DNA from: Buttiauxella sp035271705
GTDB taxonomy: Bacteria; Pseudomonadota; Gammaproteobacteria; Enterobacterales; Enterobacteriaceae
Direction: 5' to 3'
Assembly (NCBI RefSeq): GCF_035271705.1
Contig: NZ_DATERI010000097.1
Location: forward strand, 1 to 13,678
Length of the DNA: 13,678 nt
Under the pieces are notes generated by a model. That model had not been told where the DNA came from and did no database searches. It worked only from the letters and a program-made list of their open reading frames with translations. A program made the translations under genes and the position numbers. Below are positions 6,935 to 13,678 of the stretch, piece by piece. How positions within the stretch are numbered: position 1 is the first letter of the stretch; every line of letters starts with the position of its first letter.

Positions 6935-6962
6935 ATTTTAACGGACTGAATGGTAAAAGCAA
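6935..6962 (-). promoter_or_regulatory. candidate xanP promoter
   Basis: On the minus strand, TTGCTT (6957-6962) and TAAAAT (6935-6940) form a -35/-10 pair with a 16-base spacer. The -10 matches five of six consensus positions. Transcription would start near 6928, giving a leader of about 20 bases. The -35 is embedded in the PurR operator, so bound repressor would block polymerase. Confidence 0.55.
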
Positions 6963-6972
6963 ACGTTTGCTA
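6957..6972. promoter_or_regulatory. PurR operator overlapping the xanP -35
   Basis: The 16 bases here contain the perfect 12-base palindrome GCAAACGTTTGC (6959-6970). They fit the PurR consensus ANGCAANCGNTTNCNT at every defined position except the last. PurR binds with hypoxanthine or guanine as corepressor and turns off purine synthesis and uptake genes when purines are plentiful. A purine permease downstream makes the assignment coherent. Whether it also touches gltS, about 160 bases away on the other side, is unknown. Confidence 0.8.
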
Positions 6973-6987
6973 ACAATGTTTTTTAAG

Positions 6988-7016
6988 ATAAAAAGCATAT
7001 ATAGAGAGCTTTTTAT
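6988..7016. repeat. AT-rich inverted repeat in the gltS upstream region
   Basis: ATAAAAAGC (6988-6996) and GCTTTTTAT (7008-7016) are perfect 9-base inverted repeats around an 11-base spacer, ATATATAGAGA. The element sits between the PurR operator and gltS, 118 bases before the gltS ATG. It could be a protein-binding site, part of a bendable AT-rich promoter, or a weak hairpin in a gltS leader transcript. I could not place a convincing gltS -35/-10 pair; TATAAC at 7016-7021 is the best -10-like hexamer but has no good partner. Confidence 0.4.
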
Positions 7017-7121
7017 ATAACTTTCGACTCCTTTTTGGTTAAAATCCAGCTACTGATTTTTCTAGAACCTGAAAATCCAGTGAAGGATAAATTAAAAGCG
7101 TCTGTGAGAATATGCGCGAAC

Positions 7122-7126
7122 AGGAG
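7122..7126 (+). promoter_or_regulatory. ribosome binding site that sets the gltS start
   Basis: AGGAG lies seven bases before the ATG at 7134. It decides against the upstream in-frame TTG at 7035, which would add 33 residues unlike any known GltS N-terminus. Confidence 0.85.
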
Positions 7127-7133
7127 CAATTCT

Positions 7134-8336
7134 ATGTTTTATCTCGACACCCTTTCTACCCTTGTTGCTGCAACTCTCGTGTTGTTGCTGGGCCGAAAAA
7201 TGGTCCACACCATACCGCTACTAAAAAAATACACTATCCCTGAACCCGTAGCGGGTGGATTGTTAATCGCCATTGCCTTGCTGGTGCTTAAAAAAAGTGT
7301 CGGCTGGGAATTTGAATTTGAAATGGGTCTCAAAGACCCATTGATGCTCGCTTTCTTTGCCACAATCGGTCTGAATGCCAACCTTTCCAGCCTGCGTGCT
7401 GGTGGCAAAGTTGTCGGTATTTTCCTGATTGCGGTGGTGGGTTTGCTGGTGATGCAAAACGCCATCGGTATTGGTATGGCGAGCTTGCTAGGTCTTGATC
7501 CGTTAATGGGGTTACTGGCGGGTTCTATTACTCTGTCTGGCGGCCATGGTACGGGGGCGGCCTGGAGTAAGTTGTTTAGTGAGCGTTATGGCTTCCAGAA
7601 TGCCACCGAAGTTGCGATGGCTTGTGCAACGTTTGGTTTGGTTCTGGGTGGTTTGATTGGTGGGCCGGTAGCACGTTATTTGGTCAAACACTCATCCACA
7701 CCGGATGGCACGCCTGACGATAGCATTGATCCAAGCGCCTTTGAAAAACCTGCGGTAGGGCGCATGATTACCTCTATGGTTTTGATTGAAACCATCGCGA
7801 TGATCGCTATCTGCCTTACTGTTGGTAAGTTTGTGGGGCATCTCATTCAAGGCACCAGCTTTGAATTACCGACGTTCGTTTGCGTGTTGTTTGTTGGGGT
7901 TATTCTCAGCAATACGCTCTCGCTACTCGGTTTCTATCGGGTATTTGAACGTGCGGTTTCGGTGCTGGGGAACGTCTGTTTGTCTCTGTTCCTCGCCATG
8001 GCGCTGATGAGCCTGAAACTGTGGGAGTTGGCATCACTGGCGTTACCAATGCTGGCAATTCTTACCGTGCAAAGCATCTTTATGGCGCTGTATGCGATTT
8101 TCGTGACCTATCGCCTGATGGGTAAAAACTACGATGCAGCGGTACTAGCCGCCGGTCATTGCGGTTTTGGTCTGGGGGCAACACCAACGGCTATCGCGAA
8201 TATGCAGGCAATTACCGAACGTTTTGGTCCATCGCACATGGCATTTCTGGTGGTTCCAATGGTTGGCGCGTTCTTTATTGATATCGTCAACGCGCTAGTC
8301 ATCAAGATGTATCTGATGTTGCCAATATTTGGCTAA
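7134..8336 (+). CDS. gltS: sodium/glutamate symporter GltS
   Basis: This 400-residue inner-membrane protein (E. coli GltS has 401) belongs to the ESS family and carries L- or D-glutamate in with sodium. The two halves have opposite topology, each with a glycine-rich re-entrant loop: SGGHGTGAAWSK near 135-146, and GHCGFGLGATPTAIANMQA in the second half. The N-terminus MFYLDTLSTLVAATL matches the family start. A hydrophilic loop with KHSSTPDGTPDDSIDPS joins the halves and is the most variable part. The gene diverges from xanP and converges on recG with only four bases between stops, so any terminator must lie inside recG or inside the gene ends. Confidence 0.97.
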   Translation: MFYLDTLSTLVAATLVLLLGRKMVHTIPLLKKYTIPEPVAGGLLIAIALLVLKKSVGWEFEFEMGLKDPLMLAFFATIGLNANLSSLRAGGKVVGIFLIAVVGLLVMQNAIGIGMASLLGLDPLMGLLAGSITLSGGHGTGAAWSKLFSERYGFQNATEVAMACATFGLVLGGLIGGPVARYLVKHSSTPDGTPDDSIDPSAFEKPAVGRMITSMVLIETIAMIAICLTVGKFVGHLIQGTSFELPTFVCVLFVGVILSNTLSLLGFYRVFERAVSVLGNVCLSLFLAMALMSLKLWELASLALPMLAILTVQSIFMALYAIFVTYRLMGKNYDAAVLAAGHCGFGLGATPTAIANMQAITERFGPSHMAFLVVPMVGAFFIDIVNALVIKMYLMLPIFG

Positions 8337-8340
8337 GCCA
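8321..8340. other. two mutually exclusive small hairpins at the gltS stop
   Basis: GCCAA (8321-8325) and TTGGC (8329-8333) can form a stem with a 3-base loop. TGGC (8330-8333) and GCCA (8337-8340) can form another that encloses the TAA stop. They share the TGGC strand and exclude each other. There is no T-run on either strand, so intrinsic termination is doubtful. This is the only structure seen in the convergent gltS/recG gap. Confidence 0.3.
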
Positions 8341-10422
8341 TCAGGCGTTTGAATAGCGTTCCGTTTCAGGCATCCAGCGTTCAATGAGCGCGGTTGCCTG
8401 TTCCGGATAGCGTTCATGGATATGGCGTGCGAGGCGCTGTACTTCTGGAATCATCGCCTGATCACGCAGTAAATCTGCCACCTTAAACTCGGCGTTCCCT
8501 GTCTGGCGCGTGCCGAGTAATTCCCCCGGTCCACGAATTTCCAAATCCTTTTGCGCAATCACAAAGCCATCGTTGCTATCACGCAACACTTGCAAGCGCA
8601 GTTGCGCGGTTTTTGACAGCGGCGACTTATATAGCAACACGCAGTGGGAGGCGACGGCACCGCGACCCACTCGGCCACGGAGCTGGTGGAGTTGCGCAAG
8701 CCCCAGACGCTCTGGGTTTTCGATAATCATCAGACTGGCATTGGGGACATCAACACCCACTTCAACGACCGTTGTGGCGACCAGCAGGTGAATCGACCCT
8801 TCCTTGAAAGCCTGCATCACTGATTGTTTTTCTTGCGGTTTCATTCGGCCATGCACTAGCCCCACATTCAGATTTGGCAGGGCGGCTTTTAGCTCATCCC
8901 ACGTAACTTCTGCGGCCTGCGCTTCCAGTAACTCCGATTCTTCAATCAGCGTACAAACCCAGTATGCCTGGCGGCCTTCATCGCTACATGCACCACGTAC
9001 ACGGTCGATAATGTCGTTGCGGCGTGTGTCAGGGATGGCAACCGTGGTAACCGGTGTACGGCCAGGCGGCAGTTCATCGATAGTTGAGGTGTCTAAATCA
9101 GCATAGGCCGTCATAGCCAACGTACGCGGGATTGGCGTTGCGGTCATGATAAGTTGATGCGGATGGAATCCCTGAATCTGGCCTTTTTCCCACAGCGCCA
9201 GGCGCTGATGGACGCCAAAGCGATGCTGTTCATCAATGATAACCAGTGCCAGTTGAGAGAACTGCACTTGTTCCTGGAAGATCGCGTGCGTCCCCACCAC
9301 CATTGATACCTGGCCGCTGGCGATGGCGTCTTGTTGGGCAATACGCGCTTTGCCTTTTTGCTTACCCGCAAGCCAGCCAACCTCAATACCCAATGGTGCA
9401 AACCACTGACGGAAATTGTTGGCATGCTGTTCGGCGAGTAACTCTGTCGGTGCCATCAAACCAACCTGTTTGCCATGGGCAATTGCACGTAATGCTGCAA
9501 GTGCTGCAACCAGTGTTTTGCCCGATCCTACATCGCCTTGCACCAGACGCATCATGGGTACATCCAGCGCCATATCGTGTTCAATCTCTGCCACGACACG
9601 CTCTTGCGCACCCGTTGGTTTAAACGGAAGTGCCGCCAGCAGTTGGTTTTTTAATTCGTCATGATTATGCAGAGACAAAGCGTGATAACGCTGAGCACCC
9701 GCACGGAGCGCGAGCATACTTAGATTATGCGCCAGTAACTCTTCAAGGATTAATCGTTGTTGAGCTGGGTGCTTCCCCGTTTCCAGGTCGGCTAATTGCA
9801 TCGTCGGCGGCGGGCGATGCAAAGTACGCAATGCTTCAGGCAGGCTCATCATTCCCTTGCTCAAATCCGCCGGGAGTAACTCGGTGATAGCGCAAGTATC
9901 CAGCAATTCCAGAGCCTGGTCGGTCAGTTTGCGCAGCGTAGCCTGGCGAATGCCTTCAGTCGTTGGATAAACCGGTGTCAGGGTTTCCTGCAATTCCGGG
10001 GTACTGAGATCGCCCTGAATGCGGTATTCCGGATGAATCATCTCTGCGCCGTGCGTCCCTCGTTTTGCTTCACCATAAGCAAGCACACGCTTACCGGTTG
10101 CGAGACTGTTTTTCATCGCGGCATTGAAGTTGAAAAAACGCATGGTCAGAATGCCGGTGCCGTCAGAAATTTGGCAGGTCATCATACGGCGACGACCAAA
10201 ACTGATATTGCAGTTCAGCACTTCACCTTCCACCGTGGCGTGCGTCCCCGGCATAAGATCGTTGATTGGATAGAGATGCGTGCGGTCTTCGTAGCGCAGC
10301 GGGAGATGAAGCAGAAGATCCTGAATGGTGTGCAGACCAATCTTAGCCAGTTTGCCGCTCTGGCTGGCACCCACTCCGGCAAGCGTACTTAACGGTATGG
10401 CATCCAGCAAACGGCCTTTCAT
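8341..10422 (-). CDS. recG: ATP-dependent DNA helicase RecG
   Basis: This 693-residue protein has the same length as E. coli RecG. It is a superfamily 2 double-strand DNA translocase that remodels stalled forks, D-loops and R-loops. The N-terminal wedge/OB domain (about 1-150) contains the conserved NCNISFGRRRMMTCQISDG block. The helicase core shows Walker A GDVGSGKT at 296-303, Walker B box DEQH at 397-400, motif III TATPIP at 427-432, and motif VI QLRGRVGRG further on. The C-terminus RHIHERYPEQATALIERWMPETERYSNA-like end matches the family. I chose the ATG at 10420-10422, which has GGAG seven bases upstream and gives the family start MKGRLLDA; 14 further upstream codons overlap trmH and are not conserved. 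The start is four bases past the trmH stop, so the two are probably coupled. It is the last gene of the gmk-rpoZ-spoT-trmH-recG operon. Confidence 0.97.
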   Translation of the reverse strand: MKGRLLDAIPLSTLAGVGASQSGKLAKIGLHTIQDLLLHLPLRYEDRTHLYPINDLMPGTHATVEGEVLNCNISFGRRRMMTCQISDGTGILTMRFFNFNAAMKNSLATGKRVLAYGEAKRGTHGAEMIHPEYRIQGDLSTPELQETLTPVYPTTEGIRQATLRKLTDQALELLDTCAITELLPADLSKGMMSLPEALRTLHRPPPTMQLADLETGKHPAQQRLILEELLAHNLSMLALRAGAQRYHALSLHNHDELKNQLLAALPFKPTGAQERVVAEIEHDMALDVPMMRLVQGDVGSGKTLVAALAALRAIAHGKQVGLMAPTELLAEQHANNFRQWFAPLGIEVGWLAGKQKGKARIAQQDAIASGQVSMVVGTHAIFQEQVQFSQLALVIIDEQHRFGVHQRLALWEKGQIQGFHPHQLIMTATPIPRTLAMTAYADLDTSTIDELPPGRTPVTTVAIPDTRRNDIIDRVRGACSDEGRQAYWVCTLIEESELLEAQAAEVTWDELKAALPNLNVGLVHGRMKPQEKQSVMQAFKEGSIHLLVATTVVEVGVDVPNASLMIIENPERLGLAQLHQLRGRVGRGAVASHCVLLYKSPLSKTAQLRLQVLRDSNDGFVIAQKDLEIRGPGELLGTRQTGNAEFKVADLLRDQAMIPEVQRLARHIHERYPEQATALIERWMPETERYSNA

Positions 10423-10426
10423 TTGA

Positions 10427-11116
10427 CTACTCCGCAGATTGCATTGTGGCCCACCATGCGGCATCAGCTTCTATCTCACCTTGCTGATTCACATGCGGGT
10501 AGGGCAAACCTTTCCGGCGGGAAACGCGCGCCAGGACAGGATAACCGCCTTCAAACAGCAGACGCTGTTGTTCGGACTCTGGCAATGTACTGTTTTCACG
10601 CTGATACATTCCGGCGTTTTGACGCTGGCGCTGTGCTTCATAAAGAATGAGTGCTGAGGCCACGGAAACATTGAGCGATTGCACCATCCCGATCATCGGA
10701 ATAATGATGTCCTGATCTGCCAGTGCTAACGCCTCCTGAGTAATACCGGTTTTTTCCTGTCCCATTAAAATGCAGGTTGGGCGCGTGTAATCAATTTCGC
10801 GGAAATCGACAGCTTTATCAGAAAGGTTAGTCGCGAGGATTTGCATTCCGTTGTTTTTGAGATGGGCAACGGCATCACCGATATGGCGATGGGTCTTTAC
10901 TTCAACCCAGGAATTGCTGCCTGCTGCAGAAGAGGCCATGGTGCGCATTCTGTTACTCGGCCAGACCGCGTGGACTTCATGTACACCAACGGCGTCGGCA
11001 GTGCGAATAATCGCCGACACGTTATGAGGCTTATGGACCTGCTCCATACAGACAGTCAGATCAGGCTGACGCCTGGCGAGCATCTCGCAAATACGTGCAT
11101 AACGTTGAGGATTCAT
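10427..11116 (-). CDS. trmH: tRNA (guanosine-18-2'-O)-methyltransferase TrmH
   Basis: This 229-residue protein (same length in E. coli) is the SPOUT-class enzyme, formerly SpoU, that uses S-adenosylmethionine to methylate the 2'-hydroxyl of G18 in the tRNA D-loop. The three trefoil-knot motifs are visible: motif 1 KPHNVSAIIRTADA at 29-42 (Asn32, Arg38), motif 2 MGQEKTGI at 118-125 (Glu121), and motif 3 IPMIGMVQSLNVSVA at 139-153. The C-terminal extension contributes to tRNA binding. The ATG at 11114-11116 is four bases after the spoT stop, with no evident Shine-Dalgarno sequence, which suggests dependence on ribosomes finishing spoT. The TAG stop is four bases before recG. Confidence 0.97.
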   Translation of the reverse strand: MNPQRYARICEMLARRQPDLTVCMEQVHKPHNVSAIIRTADAVGVHEVHAVWPSNRMRTMASSAAGSNSWVEVKTHRHIGDAVAHLKNNGMQILATNLSDKAVDFREIDYTRPTCILMGQEKTGITQEALALADQDIIIPMIGMVQSLNVSVASALILYEAQRQRQNAGMYQRENSTLPESEQQRLLFEGGYPVLARVSRRKGLPYPHVNQQGEIEADAAWWATMQSAE

Positions 11117-11120
11117 AACA

Positions 11121-13232
11121 CTAGTTTCGGTTGCGGGTAACTTTAATCACATCCGGCAACACGCGGATTTTACGCATGAGGTTCGCCAGATGGACACGGT
11201 CGCGTGCAGTCAGACGAATGAACGCACTGTAAACGCGGCCATCTTTCTCTTCGGTGTTCAGGCTTTGAATATTGGAGCCTGCATTATTAAGCGCAGCCGT
11301 CAGGTTTGCCAGCGCACCCTGATGGTTAAACATATCCACCTTGATCTCGGTGGTAAACTCTTGTTCTGTCTCTTTGTCCCATTCCACTGCCATAAACTTT
11401 TCAGGCTCTTTTTGGTAGCCTCGGATGTTACGACAAGATTCATGATGGATAACCAGCCCTTTGCCTGGGCTTACGTGTGCAATAATCGGGTCGCCAGGGA
11501 TTGGACGACAACACTTGGCAAAGGTTAGCAAAACGCCATCTGCGCCTTTAATCGGTAGATGACTGTGAGACGGTGAGTGGCCTTGCTGAACTCCGGACGA
11601 TTCACCTTGTAAGTTCTTCGCGACGACCACACTCATGGCGTTACCGAGGCCAATTTCAGCCAGCAAATCATCAAGTGAGGCGAGCTTCATGCGCTCCAAC
11701 TCACGTTGAATGTTTTCTGGCGGGATTTCGGCTAATTTACGGCTGCCACCTAAAGTGTGGTTTAGCAAACGGCGTCCGAGACTAACGGAGTCATCACGCT
11801 TGAGATTTTTCAGCATCTGGCGGATTTTGGCGCGGGCTTTAGAACTCACGACAAAATTCAGCCAGGCGGCGTTCGGGCGTGCGCCTGGAGCTGTAATGAT
11901 TTCTATTGTCTGGCCGCTGCTGAGCGACTGAGACAGTGGATAGGGTTGCCTATCGACTCTTGCACCGACACATGCATGGCCGATGTCTGTGTGCACCGCA
12001 TACGCGAAATCAACGGGTGTTGCACCAGCCGGTAATTCGACAATGCGCCCTTCAGGTGTGAAAACGTAAATCTCATCCGGGAACAGATCGGATTTTACGC
12101 TCTCGATAAATTCAAATGAACTACCCGCACTTTGCTGTAACTCAAGCAGGCTTTGCATCCAACGCTGGGCGCGGATTTGTGCCGTTGTGCCACTTTCACC
12201 TTGCTCTTTATAAGCCCAGTGAGCGGCAACCCCCATCTCGGCCATCTGATCCATATCTTCGGTACGGATTTGCACTTCTACAGGCACGCCGTGCGGGCCA
12301 ATCATTGAGGTGTGCAGAGACTGATATCCGTTCGCTTTCGGAATGGCAATATAGTCTTTAACCCGTCCAGGACGTGGCTTATAGAGGCTATGCATCTGCC
12401 CAAGGACGCGATAACAGGTATCCATGTCATGGACAATCACGCGGAAGGCGTAGATATCCATAATCGAGTGGAAACGCTGCTCTTTGAGCGTCATTTTGCA
12501 GTAGATGGAGTAAAGATGTTTTTCCCGGCCACTCACACGACGCGGAATGCCAGCTTCTTGCAATCGTCCATCAATTTCAGAGAGGATTTTTTGAATCATC
12601 TCTTTGCGATTACCACGTGCCGCTTTTACCACTTCTTTAATGACGCGGTAGCGGTTCGGGTAAAGCGCTTCAAAGCCCAGCTCTTCCAGCTCAGTCTTCA
12701 GGTGATGAATACCAAGACGGTGTGCCAGCGGGCTATAGATTTCGAGGGTTTCACGAGCAATGCGGCGGCGTTTATCAGGGCGTAATGCCCCGAGAGTGCG
12801 CATGTTGTGCGTGCGGTCGGCGAGTTTGATCAGAATGACGCGGATGTCTTGCACCATCGCCATGATCATTTTGCGGAAGTTTTCAGCCTGAGCTTCTTTC
12901 TTATCGCGGAATTTCAGTTTGTCTAGCTTAGATACCCCTTCCACCAGTTCGGCAACGCTTTTACCAAACAGCTGTTCCATATCCTGGTAGGTGGCAGGGG
13001 TGTCTTCGATCACATCATGCAGTAGTGCGGCCATCAGCGTTTCATAGTCGAGTTTCATCTCGGCCAGAATGCAGGCAACAGCTACGGGATGGGTGATATA
13101 GGGTTCACCGCTTGAACGAGCTTGTCCCTCGTGAGCATCACGCGCAACAAGGTATGCTTGCCGAAGTCGCTTTATTTGCTCCTCGGGCAAGTAATGTTGA
13201 ATCAGTTGATTCAGGCTTTCAAACAGATACAA
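11121..13232 (-). CDS. spoT: bifunctional (p)ppGpp synthetase/hydrolase SpoT
   Basis: This 703-residue protein (E. coli 702) breaks down and weakly makes (p)ppGpp, setting the stringent response. The HD hydrolase domain has the catalytic pair His72-Asp73 followed by Glu76-Asp77 (LLHDVIEDTP), so hydrolysis should be intact. The synthetase domain (about 200-345) carries RVKD at 290-293, the RxKD form found in bifunctional enzymes rather than the acidic EXDD of RelA. A TGS domain spans about 386-448, a conserved-cysteine region contains Cys574, Cys575 and Cys600, and an ACT domain runs from about 628 to the end. The variable linker near 541-558 is one residue longer than in E. coli. Translation starts at TTG (13230-13232), as in E. 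coli, with a poor ribosome site, which fits low expression. It begins 18 bases after the rpoZ stop. Confidence 0.97.
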   Translation of the reverse strand: MYLFESLNQLIQHYLPEEQIKRLRQAYLVARDAHEGQARSSGEPYITHPVAVACILAEMKLDYETLMAALLHDVIEDTPATYQDMEQLFGKSVAELVEGVSKLDKLKFRDKKEAQAENFRKMIMAMVQDIRVILIKLADRTHNMRTLGALRPDKRRRIARETLEIYSPLAHRLGIHHLKTELEELGFEALYPNRYRVIKEVVKAARGNRKEMIQKILSEIDGRLQEAGIPRRVSGREKHLYSIYCKMTLKEQRFHSIMDIYAFRVIVHDMDTCYRVLGQMHSLYKPRPGRVKDYIAIPKANGYQSLHTSMIGPHGVPVEVQIRTEDMDQMAEMGVAAHWAYKEQGESGTTAQIRAQRWMQSLLELQQSAGSSFEFIESVKSDLFPDEIYVFTPEGRIVELPAGATPVDFAYAVHTDIGHACVGARVDRQPYPLSQSLSSGQTIEIITAPGARPNAAWLNFVVSSKARAKIRQMLKNLKRDDSVSLGRRLLNHTLGGSRKLAEIPPENIQRELERMKLASLDDLLAEIGLGNAMSVVVAKNLQGESSGVQQGHSPSHSHLPIKGADGVLLTFAKCCRPIPGDPIIAHVSPGKGLVIHHESCRNIRGYQKEPEKFMAVEWDKETEQEFTTEIKVDMFNHQGALANLTAALNNAGSNIQSLNTEEKDGRVYSAFIRLTARDRVHLANLMRKIRVLPDVIKVTRNRN

Positions 13233-13250
13233 GGGCTACCCGCAGGCTAA

Positions 13251-13526
13251 TTAACGACGACCTTCAGCAATAGCGGTAACAGCCTGCAGTTCTGCGGCTT
13301 CCTGCTCTTGCTGTTCCTGGCGATCACGAACATCAAGAATCTGGTTGGTGATCAACCCTTCTTCGATTTCGCGCAGTGCGATTACAGTCGTTTTGTCGTT
13401 TTCTTCAGGTACCAGTGGATCTTTACCACCAGTTTGCATCTGACGAGCGCGACGTGCGGCGACCAGAACCAGGTCAAAACGGTTACCAATTTTCTCAACA
13501 GCGTCCTGAACAGTTACGCGTGCCAT
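13251..13526 (-). CDS. rpoZ: DNA-directed RNA polymerase omega subunit
   Basis: This 91-residue protein is almost identical to E. coli omega. Omega wraps the C-terminal part of the beta-prime subunit, aids polymerase assembly and forms part of a ppGpp-binding site; the conserved N-terminal MARVTVQDAVEKIGNRFDLV block is intact. Residues 68-84 are rich in Gln and Glu. The position between gmk and spoT is the conserved one and places genes for making, sensing and degrading guanine nucleotide signals together. The ATG follows GGAG with an 11-base spacer, rather long, and lies 54 bases after the gmk stop. Confidence 0.98.
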   Translation of the reverse strand: MARVTVQDAVEKIGNRFDLVLVAARRARQMQTGGKDPLVPEENDKTTVIALREIEEGLITNQILDVRDRQEQQEQEAAELQAVTAIAEGRR

Positions 13527-13580
13527 AATTAAAATGCTCCACAGATGAAGAAATGACTGGGCATGATACTGAAACTGGGC

Positions 13581-13678
13581 TCAGTCTGCCAATAGTTTGC
13601 TGATTAAAGCGTCATGTCGCGCTTTTTGGCGACCCATTCGTAGACGCTCGGCACGAATGATAATTTTTAAATCTGACA
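13581..13678 (-). CDS. gmk: guanylate kinase, C-terminal end only
   Basis: The last 31 codons and the TGA stop of a reading frame enter from the right edge. The tail contains IIRAERLRMGRQKARHDALI and ends SKLLAD, matching the C-terminal helix of E. coli guanylate kinase, which makes GDP from GMP and ATP. The catalytic P-loop and GMP site lie outside the window. Its place directly upstream of rpoZ is the standard one in this group. Confidence 0.93.
   Translation of the reverse strand, partial: SDLKIIIRAERLRMGRQKARHDALISKLLAD

Noticed and set aside
7035..7133. 33-codon TTG-initiated extension of gltS
   Set aside because: No ribosome site precedes it, the peptide is unlike GltS N-termini, and AGGAG marks the ATG at 7134.
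7112..7243. 43-codon ATG frame overlapping the gltS start in another frame
   Set aside because: It could be a leader peptide but has no good Shine-Dalgarno sequence, and its content (poly-Cys, then Lys-rich) looks like a shadow of gltS.
10423..10464. 14-codon upstream extension of recG into trmH
   Set aside because: It is not conserved in RecG, and GGAG precedes the ATG at 10422.
1..13678. Search by eye for CRISPR arrays, tRNA or rRNA genes, transposases, integrases, toxin-antitoxin or phage-defence genes
   Set aside because: No regularly spaced repeats, cloverleaf-like stretches or such proteins were seen; outside the left 631 bases the window is densely packed core genome.

Overview
The window is chromosomal DNA from a member of the Enterobacterales, most likely Enterobacteriaceae. 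Almost every gene is recognisable and close to full length against its Escherichia coli counterpart, but the sequence diverges clearly and the gene order is not that of E. coli K-12. I do not try to name a species.

Four blocks can be seen. (1) Positions 1-631 are AT-rich accessory DNA: the tail of an unidentified reading frame overlaps, by ATGA, a small single-pass membrane protein of the DUF943 type. (2) Positions 686-3652, plus strand, hold yihX, yihY, dtd and fabY. The first three are chained by 4-base ATGA overlaps: a sugar-phosphate phosphatase, an inner-membrane protein, D-aminoacyl-tRNA deacylase, then a GNAT/thioesterase fusion. (3) Positions 3694-8336 hold yicH (AsmA family) and xanP (xanthine permease) on the minus strand and gltS (sodium/glutamate symporter) on the plus strand. 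xanP and gltS diverge from a 228-base region that carries a near-consensus PurR operator over the proposed xanP -35 box. (4) Positions 8341-13678, minus strand, are the classic gmk-rpoZ-spoT-trmH-recG operon. It covers guanylate kinase (only its last 31 codons), RNA polymerase omega, the (p)ppGpp synthetase/hydrolase, tRNA Gm18 methyltransferase and the RecG helicase, and it collides with gltS at a 4-base gap.

Blocks 2 and 3 are far apart in E. coli K-12 as I recall its map, so the 41 bases between fabY and yicH look like a synteny junction. A short palindromic element there resembles a dispersed enterobacterial repeat, and it also supplies the last codons and the stop of yicH. Functional themes are purine and guanine-nucleotide metabolism (xanP, gmk, spoT), translation quality and tRNA modification (dtd, trmH), and genome maintenance (recG).

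The window is mostly core genome. I found no CRISPR array, tRNA, rRNA, insertion sequence, or convincing new multigene system. The points most worth a second look are the left-edge AT-rich gene pair, the junction repeat, and the structured xanP-gltS regulatory region.
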